From contig JANPBQ010000266.1 of NCBI GenBank assembly GCA_031430555.1, positions 1 through 19,160 on the forward strand: DNA of 19,160 nt. Reading direction: 5' to 3'. Every line of letters begins with the position of its first letter. The stretch's first letter is position 1. Of the stretch, positions 12,759-19,160 are shown one piece after another. Position numbers and translations under genes: made by a program. The notes beneath the pieces are model-generated. The model was not told where the DNA came from. It worked only from the letters and a program-made list of their open reading frames with translations, and made no database searches. This stretch comes from UKL13-2 sp031430555 (GTDB lineage Bacteria; Pseudomonadota; Gammaproteobacteria; Burkholderiales; Usitatibacteraceae).

Positions 12759-14078
12759 TTGGCTTCCAATCCTTTAGCGGCAATGGGCAAAATGAGCGAC
12801 CTGAAACGCCGATTGGTGTTTCTGGTGTTAGCGCTTATCGTCTTCCGCATCGGCACGCATATCCCCGTCCCGGGTATCAACCCGGTGGAGATGGCCAAGC
12901 TGTTCGACACGGAAGGCGGCGGCATCCTTGGTATGTTCAACATGTTCTCGGGCGGCGCGCTGTCGCGTTTCTCGGTGTTTGCGCTCGGCATCATGCCCTA
13001 CATTTCCGCGTCGATCATCATGCAATTGCTGACAGTCGTTTACGCACCGCTGGAAGCGATCAAGAAAGAAGGCGAAGCCGGACGCCGCAGAATTACCCAG
13101 TACACGCGCTACGGCACGGTTGCATTGGCGTTGTTCCAGGGCGTCGGTATTTCGATTGCGTTGGAATCGCAGCCCGGGCTGGTGATTGATGCGGGCATGG
13201 CGTTCCGTTTGACCACGGTGCTCACACTCGTCAGCGGCACAATGTTCCTGATGTGGCTCGGCGAGCAGATCACCGAGCGCGGCGTCGGCAATGGCATTTC
13301 GCTGATTATTTTTGCTGGTATTGTTGCAGGCCTTCCATCGGCGATTGGTGGCACATTGGAATTGGCGCGCACCGGTGCGATGTCGATCCCCGTGGTGTTG
13401 GGAATCGTGATTCTGGTGGTTGGTGTGACATTTCTGGTGGTGTATGTCGAGCGCGGACAACGCAAGATTCTTGTCAATTACGCCAAGCGGCAAGTTGGCA
13501 ACAAATTGTATGGCGGCCAGTCGTCGCACTTGCCATTGAAGCTCAACATGTCGGGCGTGATCCCGCCGATTTTTGCGTCATCCATCATCTTGTTCCCGGC
13601 GACGGCGGCAGGCTGGTTCGGGCAGAACGACAGCATGACGTGGCTGAAGGATATCGGCGCTGCGTTGTCGCCGGGTCAGCCGCTATACACAATTTTGTAC
13701 GCGGCCGCGATTATCTTCTTCTGCTTCTTCTATACCGCGCTGGTGTTCAATTCCAAGGAAACCGCAGACAACCTGAAGAAGAGCGGCGCGTTTGTGCCGG
13801 GTATTCGTCCGGGCGAGCAGACTGCCCGTTACATCGACAAGATTTTGATGCGTTTGACACTTACGGGTGCGGTCTACATCACGCTGGTGTGTTTGTTGCC
13901 CGAGTTCTTGCGCTTGCAGTACAACGTGCCTTTCTACTTTGGCGGAACATCGCTGCTGATCATTGTCGTTACCACCATGGATTTCATGGCGCAGTTGCAG
14001 GCCTACATGATGTCGCATCAGTATGAAGGCTTGCTGAAAAAGGCCAATTTCAAGGGCGGCGGATTTTCCGCACGCTAG
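12759..14078 (+). CDS. secY: Protein translocase subunit SecY
   Basis: SecY forms the ten-helix channel for protein export and membrane insertion. The 439-residue product begins MASNPLAAMGKMSDLKRRLVFL and includes the helix-1 region THIPVPGINP, helix 2 (FSVFALGIMPYISASIIMQLL), RRITQYTRYGT, and YGGQSSHLPLKLNMSGVIPPIFASS. Several long hydrophobic segments are visible and the length is normal. The start appears to be TTG at 12759, giving the N-terminus usual for proteobacterial SecY; an in-frame ATG lies at 12783 (MGKMSD) but would drop the family's leading residues. The upstream Shine-Dalgarno sequence is weak. It lies 44 bases past rplO. Confidence 0.97.
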   Translation: MASNPLAAMGKMSDLKRRLVFLVLALIVFRIGTHIPVPGINPVEMAKLFDTEGGGILGMFNMFSGGALSRFSVFALGIMPYISASIIMQLLTVVYAPLEAIKKEGEAGRRRITQYTRYGTVALALFQGVGISIALESQPGLVIDAGMAFRLTTVLTLVSGTMFLMWLGEQITERGVGNGISLIIFAGIVAGLPSAIGGTLELARTGAMSIPVVLGIVILVVGVTFLVVYVERGQRKILVNYAKRQVGNKLYGGQSSHLPLKLNMSGVIPPIFASSIILFPATAAGWFGQNDSMTWLKDIGAALSPGQPLYTILYAAAIIFFCFFYTALVFNSKETADNLKKSGAFVPGIRPGEQTARYIDKILMRLTLTGAVYITLVCLLPEFLRLQYNVPFYFGGTSLLIIVVTTMDFMAQLQAYMMSHQYEGLLKKANFKGGGFSAR

Positions 14079-14101
14079 GCCGAACGGATTATTGAGGGTT
14101 A

Positions 14102-14320
14102 ATGGCGAAAGAAGAAACGATCCAGATGCAGGGGGAAATTGTTGAAACGCTTCCCAATGCAATGTTCCGGGTGAAATTGGAGAACGGCCATATTGTTTTA
14201 GGCCATATCTCCGGAAAAATGCGGATGCACTACATCCGTATCCTCCCCGGCGACAAAGTGACCGTAGAACTGACGCCCTACGATTTAACGAAAGCAAGAA
14301 TCACCTTCCGCGCCAAGTAA
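14102..14320 (+). CDS. infA: Translation initiation factor IF-1
   Basis: IF-1 occupies the 30S A site during initiation. The 72-residue single OB-fold protein is typical: MAKEETIQMQGEIVETLPNAMFRVKLENGH then ISGKMRMHYIRILPGDKVTVELTPYDLTKARITFR. GAGGGTTA precedes ATG. Its location between secY and rpmJ, without adk or map, is a betaproteobacterial arrangement. Confidence 0.98.
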   Translation: MAKEETIQMQGEIVETLPNAMFRVKLENGHIVLGHISGKMRMHYIRILPGDKVTVELTPYDLTKARITFRAK

Positions 14321-14346
14321 ACGCGGGAAACTCAGGAGCAAAGAAA

Positions 14347-14460
14347 ATGCGTGTTCAAGCATCGGTAAAAAAAATCTGTCGCAACTGCAAGCTGGTTCGA
14401 CGCAAGGGCGTTCTGCGCGTGATTTGCACCGACAAGCGCCATAAGCAGCGCCAAGGTTAA
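14347..14460 (+). CDS. rpmJ: 50S ribosomal protein L36 (zinc-binding form)
   Basis: This 37-residue protein is a tiny zinc-ribbon 50S component. The sequence MRVQASVKKICRNCK...VLRVICTDKRHKQRQG contains the ligands CxxC (residues 11 and 14), Cys27 and His32 of the zinc-binding (C+) type. AGGAG lies upstream of the ATG. It is directly between infA and rpsM, the normal position. Confidence 0.97.
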   Translation: MRVQASVKKICRNCKLVRRKGVLRVICTDKRHKQRQG

Positions 14461-14484
14461 TTGGAAAAGTAAGGAAAGACCAAC

Positions 14485-14847
14485 ATGGCACGTATCGCCG
14501 GCGTCAATATTCCCAATCATCAACACACCGAAATCGCGTTGACCGCGATCTACGGTATTGGTCGCACCAGCGCGCAGAAAATTTGCGCCGCGGCCGGTGT
14601 GAAAACTTCCGCGAAGATCAAGGATCTGACCGACACCGAGATGGACAAGCTGCGCGAGCAGATTGCCAAGCTCACCGTCGAGGGCGATCTCCGTCGGGAA
14701 ATTTCCATGAGCATCAAGCGGCTCATGGATCTCGGCTGCTATCGCGGCACGCGTCATCGCAAGGGCTTGCCGTTGCGGGGTCAGCGCACTCGCACCAACG
14801 CGCGCACCCGCAAGGGCCCGCGCAAAGCCATCCGCCTGGCCAAGTAA
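14485..14847 (+). CDS. rpsM: 30S ribosomal protein S13
   Basis: S13 is in the 30S head and contacts P-site tRNA and the 50S. The 120-residue product has ARIAGVNIPNHQHTEIALTAIYGIGRTSAQKIC (helix-turn-helix region with GIG) and the Arg-rich tail GCYRGTRHRKGLPLRGQRT followed by NARTRKGPRKAI. In E. coli the alpha operon starts here; no separate promoter was evident in the 24-base gap, so it is probably read through from the spc promoter. Confidence 0.98.
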   Translation: MARIAGVNIPNHQHTEIALTAIYGIGRTSAQKICAAAGVKTSAKIKDLTDTEMDKLREQIAKLTVEGDLRREISMSIKRLMDLGCYRGTRHRKGLPLRGQRTRTNARTRKGPRKAIRLAK

Positions 14848-14878
14848 GCATTAGAAGTTAGAGACGAAGGAAAACAGC

Positions 14879-15274
14879 ATGGTTAAGCCCACCGCCGCGA
14901 CACGCGTACGCAAGAAGGTCAAGAAGAATGTGGCCGAAGGCATCGCGCACATTCACGCGTCGTTCAACAATACGATTATCACCATCACCGACCGTCAAGG
15001 CAATGCGCTGTCATGGGCAACCTCCGGCGGTGCGGGCTTCAAGGGTTCACGCAAATCCACGCCGTTCGCGGCGCAGGTTGCCGCTGAAGCCGCAGGTAAA
15101 GCCGCGCAAGAGTGTGGTGTGAAGAATCTGGAAGTGCGCATCAAGGGCCCCGGCCCGGGCCGCGAGTCGGCGGTGCGTGCATTAAATGCCTTGGGCATCA
15201 AAATTTTGTCGATCGCTGACGTGACGCCGGTACCGCACAATGGTTGCCGTCCACCCAAGCGTCGCCGCATGTAA
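14879..15274 (+). CDS. rpsK: 30S ribosomal protein S11
   Basis: S11 forms part of the 30S platform and the mRNA exit. The 131-residue product has the RVRKKVKKNVAEGIAHIHAS start, FNNTIITITDRQGNALSWATSGG, and EVRIKGPGPGRESAVRALN, ending PHNGCRPPKRRRM. Site GAAGGAAAACAGC precedes ATG. Confidence 0.98.
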   Translation: MVKPTAATRVRKKVKKNVAEGIAHIHASFNNTIITITDRQGNALSWATSGGAGFKGSRKSTPFAAQVAAEAAGKAAQECGVKNLEVRIKGPGPGRESAVRALNALGIKILSIADVTPVPHNGCRPPKRRRM

Positions 15275-15293
15275 TCGCCAGGGAGAATAAAAC

Positions 15294-15914
15294 GTGGCAC
15301 GTTATCTAGGTCCTAAATGCAAGCTCTCCCGTCGCGAGGGCACCGATCTCTTTCTGAAGAGCGCCCGTCGTCCGCTCGACTCCAAGTGCAAACTGGAATC
15401 GCGTCCCGGACAGCACGGTGCCAAGCAAAATCGCGTGTCGGAATACGGTACGCAATTGCGCGAAAAGCAGAAAATCCGCCGCATGTACGGTGTGCTGGAA
15501 CGTCAGTTCCGCACCTACTTCGCCGAGGCCGAGCGCCGCAAAGGCGCGACCGGTGAAAATCTGTTGCAGTTGCTCGAATCGCGTCTCGACAACGCCGTCT
15601 ACCGCATGGGCTTCGGTTCAACCCGCGCCGAGGCGCGTCAGTTGGTCTCGCATTGCGCGGTGCAGGTGAACGGCAAGTCGGTGAACATCCCGTCGTATTT
15701 GCTGAAACCGGCCGACGTGATTACGCTGCGCGAAAAAGCGCAAAAGCAATTGCGTGTGCAGGATTCGCTCAAGTTGGCGGAAGCCAATGGCTTCCCGAGC
15801 TGGGTTGAAGTCGACTCGAAGAAATTTTCGGGCGTCTTCAAGTCCATGCCGGATCGCGCCGAATTCGCCGCCGACATCAACGAACAACTCGTCGTCGAAC
15901 TGTATTCCAAGTAA
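15294..15914 (+). CDS. rpsD: 30S ribosomal protein S4
   Basis: S4 nucleates 16S 5'-domain assembly and, in enterics, represses the alpha operon. The 206-residue product starts at GTG 15294 (ARYLGPKCKLSRREGTDLFL), with GGGAGAATAAAAC upstream. It contains RMYGVLERQFRTYFAEA and the S4 RNA-binding domain LESRLDNAVYRMGFGSTRAEARQLVSHC. No CxxC zinc motif, as in most proteobacteria. Full length. Confidence 0.98.
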   Translation: MARYLGPKCKLSRREGTDLFLKSARRPLDSKCKLESRPGQHGAKQNRVSEYGTQLREKQKIRRMYGVLERQFRTYFAEAERRKGATGENLLQLLESRLDNAVYRMGFGSTRAEARQLVSHCAVQVNGKSVNIPSYLLKPADVITLREKAQKQLRVQDSLKLAEANGFPSWVEVDSKKFSGVFKSMPDRAEFAADINEQLVVELYSK

Positions 15915-15978
15915 TCCGTTTTTCGGGCGTGCCATGTTTTGCATGGTGCGTCTTCATCTTTTATAGAGGCCTTCGTCA

Positions 15979-16959
15979 ATGCAAAGCAATGCTACGACTT
16001 TCCTGAAGCCGCGAATCATCGACGTGCAAAACATTTCCCCGGCGCATGCCAAGGTTGTGATGGAGCCGTTCGAGCGCGGCTATGGCCATACGCTGGGCAA
16101 TGCCCTGCGCCGCATCCTGCTGTCATCGATGCCGGGCTTCGCGCCGACCGAAGTAAAAATCGCCGGTGTGTTGCACGAGTACTCCACCATTGAAGGCGTC
16201 CAGGAAGACGTCGTCGACATTTTGCTGAATCTGAAGGGTTTGGTGATGAAGTTGCACAACCGCAACGAAGTCACGTTGAAACTGAAAAAAGCCACAGCCG
16301 GCGCCGTAACGGGCGCCGATATCGAACAGACGCATGATGTCGAGATCCTGAATCCGGATCACGTCATCGCCCATCTCACCAAAGATGGCAAGCTCGACAT
16401 GCAGATCAAGGTTGAAAAAGGCCGCGGCTATGTCGCCGCCACGGCGCGCCGTGGCGAGAACGACAACCGCTCCATCGGCTCGATCCTGCTCGACGCATCG
16501 TATTCGCCGGTTCGCCGTGTCTCCTACGCGGTTGAAAGTGCGCGCGTTGAACAGCGCACCGATCTTGATCGCCTGGTGATGGATATCGAAACCAACGGCG
16601 CAATTGAACCGGAAGAAGCGGTTCGCTATGCCGCACGTGTGCTGGTCGATCAGTTGTCGGTATTCGCCGATCTGCAAGGTACGCCGATGCAGACCGAAGA
16701 AACCAAGACCCCGCAGATCGATCCGATCCTGTTGCAGCCGGTTGACGACCTCGAATTGACGGTTCGTTCCGCCAACTGCCTCAAGGCCGAGAATATTTAC
16801 TACATCGGCGATTTGATCCAGCGCACTGAAAATGAATTGTTGAAGACCCCGAATCTGGGTCGCAAATCGCTCAACGAAATCAAGGAAGTCCTTGCCAGCA
16901 AGGGCCTCACGCTCGGCATGAAGCTGGAGAATTGGCCCGCAGCCGGCGTCACGAAATAA
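15979..16959 (+). CDS. rpoA: DNA-directed RNA polymerase alpha subunit
   Basis: Alpha dimerises to start RNA polymerase assembly, and its C-terminal domain binds UP elements and activators. The 326-residue product has the N-terminal domain hallmark EPFERGYGHTLGNALRRILLSSMPG and RKSTPF-like RRVSYAVESARVEQRTDLD. The C-terminal domain is LTVRSANCLKAENIYYIGDLIQ then LLKTPNLGRKSLNEIKEVLASKGL, which carries the UP-element contacts (Arg in RSANCLKAE). Length is close to E. coli (329). GAGGCC precedes ATG. It is followed by an unusual hairpin-rich gap before rplQ. Confidence 0.98.
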   Translation: MQSNATTFLKPRIIDVQNISPAHAKVVMEPFERGYGHTLGNALRRILLSSMPGFAPTEVKIAGVLHEYSTIEGVQEDVVDILLNLKGLVMKLHNRNEVTLKLKKATAGAVTGADIEQTHDVEILNPDHVIAHLTKDGKLDMQIKVEKGRGYVAATARRGENDNRSIGSILLDASYSPVRRVSYAVESARVEQRTDLDRLVMDIETNGAIEPEEAVRYAARVLVDQLSVFADLQGTPMQTEETKTPQIDPILLQPVDDLELTVRSANCLKAENIYYIGDLIQRTENELLKTPNLGRKSLNEIKEVLASKGLTLGMKLENWPAAGVTK

Positions 16960-17101
16960 CACGGAGAAAACCGTGTTTTCCCATGAAAATGGGGAGCAAA
17001 GCGACGTGATGATAATCGCGTCGTTCCCATGAAGATGGGAATCAAAGTTGTTTTTCATCAAACCCATAACGATAACAAGGCCGGCTTGAATTCCTTCAAG
17101 C
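16958..17101 (+). promoter_or_regulatory. Hairpin cluster between rpoA and rplQ
   Basis: Five potential stems are packed in the 173-base gap. First, AACACGG-AGAAAA-CCGTGTT plus TT (16958-16979) overlaps the rpoA stop and is terminator-like. Second, CCCAT-GAAA-ATGGG (16980-16993). Third, CGACG/CGTCG (17002-17023). Fourth, TTCCCAT-GAAG-ATGGGAA (17024-17041). Fifth, GCTTGAA-TTCC-TTCAAGC (17084-17101), about 30 bases before the rplQ start. Two of them belong to a direct repeat. It may tune rplQ expression relative to rpoA by attenuation or processing; this is inference. Confidence 0.6.
16978..17047. repeat. Two-copy direct repeat of a palindromic unit
   Basis: The units at 16978-17001 and 17024-17047 agree in 21 of 24 positions; each begins TTCCCATGAA, continues with an ATGGG arm and ends CAAAG. 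Each forms a tight CCCAT/ATGGG hairpin. Short palindromes of the type TTCCCATGAAAATGGGAA seem familiar from intergenic DNA of betaproteobacteria, so these may be members of a dispersed family, but a genome search is required. Confidence 0.65.
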
Positions 17102-17132
17102 AAAACGGCCAAGAGACCAAAAGGAAATCACC

Positions 17133-17531
17133 ATGAAACATCGTCACGGATTAAAGAAGTTAAACAAAACCTCGTCGCATCGACTGGCCATGTTCCGCAA
17201 CATGACCAATTCCCTGTTGAAGCACGAAGTCATCAAGACCACCTTGCCCAAAGCGAAAGCCTTGCGCAAAGTGTTCGAACCCATCATCACGCTGGGCAAA
17301 GAACCGACACTCGCCAATCGCCGCCTCGCCTTCAACCGCTTGCGCGATCGCGACATGGTCACCAAGTTGTTCGACGAATTGGGCCCGCGTTACAAAACCC
17401 GCGCCGGCGGCTACATGCGCATCCTGAAGTTCGGCTTCCGCGTCGGCGATAACGCGCCAATGGCGTTGGTCGAGTTGGTGGACCGTCCGGAAGTGACTGA
17501 AGCGCCGAAGACTGAAACGACAGGCGAATAG
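17133..17531 (+). CDS. rplQ: 50S ribosomal protein L17
   Basis: L17 lies near the polypeptide exit of the 50S. The 132-residue product begins MKHRHGLKKLNKTSSHRLAMFRNM, the family signature, then LLKHEVIKTTLPKAKALRKVFEPIITLGK and TRAGGYMRILKFGFRVGDNAPMALVELVD. AAAAGGAAATCACC precedes ATG. The gene ends the alpha operon, with a strong terminator 20 bases downstream. Confidence 0.98.
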   Translation: MKHRHGLKKLNKTSSHRLAMFRNMTNSLLKHEVIKTTLPKAKALRKVFEPIITLGKEPTLANRRLAFNRLRDRDMVTKLFDELGPRYKTRAGGYMRILKFGFRVGDNAPMALVELVDRPEVTEAPKTETTGE

Positions 17532-17551
17532 TATTTCGAGAAGTGCTGGAT

Positions 17552-17579
17552 AAAATGCCGGGCATGCCCGGCATTTTTT
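17552..17579 (+). terminator. Strong rho-independent terminator of the ribosomal operon
   Basis: AAAATGCCGGG (17552-17562) pairs with CCCGGCATTTT (17567-17577) around CATG, followed by TT. The whole stem is a perfect palindrome and lies 20 bases after the rplQ stop, with a T-run on the plus strand. Confidence 0.93.
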
Positions 17580-17793
17580 CGCCAGCGACATTCTTAGTGT
17601 TTGAACTGCTGATCGCGACAAGGTCATTGGTTGGCGCGGGTTATCATTTTCTCCTGGATCGTGAAACGGCAATGGCAATGGTGAAAAAACCGATTCTTGC
17701 TACTGTGAGTCCCAACCGGCATATCTCGGCGAAGTGATCGGCTACCAATAAAAGATATCAAGTCCATGAACGCTTGATTTGTCACACATAACA

Positions 17794-18843
17794 ATGAAGA
17801 CCAACAAGACCACTTGGAAAACTGCTGCGCGCGATGCGAGCTCGCGAAATACCAGAGTAACGCTTGAAATGGTCGCATCAGCGTGTAACGTGTCGCCCAG
17901 CACCGTGTCGCGCATACTAAATGGCACGGCGGTCGTGAGCCCGAAAAAGCGCGAGGCGGTGGATCGCGCGATTTCCGCGCTGGGATTTGTTCCAAATCCT
18001 GTCGCTCGGGGCCTTGCTGGGGGCCGTACGTTGAGCGTGGGTGTTGTGACGCAGGCAATCGATAGCCCGTTCTACGGAGTTGCCCTTCGCGGTATAGAGG
18101 GGGAGTTGAGCAAGGCCGGATATAGCCCACTTTTTGTCAGCGGCCATTGGAACGCGATCGAGGAGAAACGCTGTATTGACGTACTGCTTTCGCGGAGGGT
18201 GGACGGTCTAATCGTTTTGACAGGCCGACTCAGTGATAGCGCCCTGCGGAATATCGCGGAAAAAACGCCGGTCGTTGTGACGGGTCGGAGCCTGAAAATG
18301 CCAAGTCTATATTCATTGGACTTTAACAATTTCCTCGGCGCCAAACTTGCCACCCATCACTTGTTGACTCTCGGGCACCGCCAGATTGCCTTTATTGCCG
18401 GAGACCCGAAACATCCGGACGCAAATGAACGATTGCGCGGATATCGCGCCGCGTTGAAGGCCGCAGGCGTCGCATTCAACCCGGCACTGGTTTTGCCGGG
18501 CAGCTATCTCGAGGAAAGCGGTCTCATTGCCGTCGAACGCCTCTTGGACAGCCGTGAGCCGTTCACGGCCATCTTCGCGGCTAACGACCAGATGGCATTT
18601 GGAGCAGCGCTCGCCATGTATCGCCGCGGCCTTCATGTGCCTGATGATATTTCATTGGTCGGATTTGACGACCAGCCAGGTGCCGCGCATTCGATCCCGC
18701 CGCTTACCAGTATTCACCAAGGACCCTTCGAACTAGGCCAGGTAGCGGCTGTCTCGTTGCTGCAACTGCTGGCTGGGAAAGAACCGACAGGGAATCTGCC
18801 CGAGCCACGCCTCGTGATCCGCAGCTCGACGCGCGCACTTTAA
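17794..18843 (+). CDS. LacI/GalR-family transcriptional regulator
   Basis: The 349-residue product has an N-terminal helix-turn-helix and hinge at residues about 22-76: VTLEMVASACNVSPSTVSRILNGT, VSPKKREAVDRAISALGFVPNPVARGLAGG. Then comes a periplasmic-binding-protein-like sensor domain: LSVGVVTQAIDSPFYGVALRGIE, GHWNAIEEKRCIDVLLSRRVDGLIVL, HHLLTLGHRQIAFIAG, FAANDQMAFGAALAMYRRGLHVPDDISLVGFDD and the PPLTSIHQG motif. Such proteins repress sugar genes until a ligand binds. Start ATG 17794 is chosen over in-frame TTG 17779; neither has a clear Shine-Dalgarno sequence, which lowers confidence in the start but not the gene. The 214-base gap after the rplQ terminator holds no other gene. The ligand and target genes are unknown; the convergent partial gene at 18926 is one candidate target. 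Confidence 0.95.
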   Translation: MKTNKTTWKTAARDASSRNTRVTLEMVASACNVSPSTVSRILNGTAVVSPKKREAVDRAISALGFVPNPVARGLAGGRTLSVGVVTQAIDSPFYGVALRGIEGELSKAGYSPLFVSGHWNAIEEKRCIDVLLSRRVDGLIVLTGRLSDSALRNIAEKTPVVVTGRSLKMPSLYSLDFNNFLGAKLATHHLLTLGHRQIAFIAGDPKHPDANERLRGYRAALKAAGVAFNPALVLPGSYLEESGLIAVERLLDSREPFTAIFAANDQMAFGAALAMYRRGLHVPDDISLVGFDDQPGAAHSIPPLTSIHQGPFELGQVAAVSLLQLLAGKEPTGNLPEPRLVIRSSTRAL

Positions 18844-18925
18844 GCGACCTTAGTCGATTTATTTCGTGTCGGGAAAATCCGACCTGGGCCTTCTTCGAAA
18901 GCAATCCTGCCGGGTCAAGTTCAAA

Positions 18926-19160
18926 TCACCTGGCCCAGTGAATGCCATCGATGGTGATGCGGTTTTCCACAGGAGTTCCTGCTGTCGCACCTGTCGCTGG
19001 ATGGCGACCAGAGATGACGAACGGACTCGTGACGCGCATGAGGTCGATGCGGCTCAGCCCGACCTTCTCCTTGCCGGCGACATACCAACGGATCGTGTCG
19101 ACGGCAATCGACACGTCATGCCACGCCCCATCATTGACGTAACCGTATTCGCCGCTGACC
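18926..19160 (-). CDS. C-terminal end of an unidentified protein, possibly carbohydrate-binding (5' end outside window)
   Basis: The last 77 codons are visible on the minus strand, ending at 18926; the frame remains open to the window edge, so the start lies beyond 19160. The sequence begins VSGEYGYVNDGAWHDVSIAVDTIRW and includes GLSRIDLMRVTSPFVIS and ENRITIDGIHWAR. The NDGAWHDVSI and ITIDGIHW elements resemble the beta-sandwich C-terminal modules of secreted polysaccharide-degrading enzymes, where Trp and the DG turn recur. This is a resemblance, not an identification. It runs convergent to the LacI-type regulator gene, separated by 82 bases with only weak hairpins (GTCGG/CCGAC). A function in sugar metabolism is inferred from context. 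Confidence 0.5.
   Translation of the reverse strand, partial: VSGEYGYVNDGAWHDVSIAVDTIRWYVAGKEKVGLSRIDLMRVTSPFVISGRHPATGATAGTPVENRITIDGIHWAR

Noticed and set aside
16123..17112. A 329-codon minus-strand frame opposite rpoA
   Set aside because: It mirrors the codon structure of rpoA and has no recognisable domain; explained as an antisense shadow.
18888..18938. CTGGGCC and GGCCCAG arms near the end of the LacI gene as a terminator
   Set aside because: The loop is about 35-40 bases and no T-run follows; it may be chance pairing.

Overview
The window looks like chromosomal DNA of a proteobacterium, most probably a betaproteobacterium. The main reason is the spc/alpha ribosomal cluster: infA lies directly between secY and rpmJ with no adk or map, as is usual in Betaproteobacteria, whereas enteric gammaproteobacteria keep infA elsewhere. 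S14 is the long, zinc-free form and the DUF3016 and SDR proteins resemble families common in Betaproteobacteria. No database search was possible, so the rank is inference.

Layout. 1-1911: the 3' part of polA (polymerase domain with motifs A, B and C) followed by a small lipoprotein gene. 2090-7193: an accessory stretch of small genes on both strands. It holds three paralogous minus-strand genes for tiny exported peptides, each carrying two TonB-box-like motifs exactly 15 residues apart. Among them lie a glycine-zipper protein with a Tyr/Arg-rich tail, a frameshifted GGDEF (diguanylate cyclase) remnant, a divergent pair of unrecognised genes sharing a 'TPKG' motif, and a DUF3016 protein. 7404-8177: a short-chain dehydrogenase. 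8292-17579: an uninterrupted run rplN-rplX-rplE-rpsN-rpsH-rplF-rplR-rpsE-rpmD-rplO-secY-infA-rpmJ-rpsM-rpsK-rpsD-rpoA-rplQ, closed by a strong terminator. It starts at rplN with its own promoter and a leader of about 230 nt; the S10 operon is not upstream. 17794-19160: a LacI-type regulator and, convergent to it, the C-terminal end of an unidentified protein that may bind carbohydrate.

How the parts work together. The ribosomal block supplies 50S and 30S proteins, the SecY channel, IF-1 and the RNA polymerase alpha subunit. The most novel-looking element is the three-copy peptide family. The copies share promoter (TTTGAGG, 17-nt spacer, TAAAGT), an upstream block at fixed distance, leader start and ribosome-binding site; two also share a homologous terminator. 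The mature peptides would be about 40 residues and consist largely of two copies of the sequence by which outer-membrane receptors bind TonB. A role as TonB ligands, decoys or regulators is a testable inference. Nothing in the window resembles a CRISPR array, insertion sequence, tRNA or rRNA.
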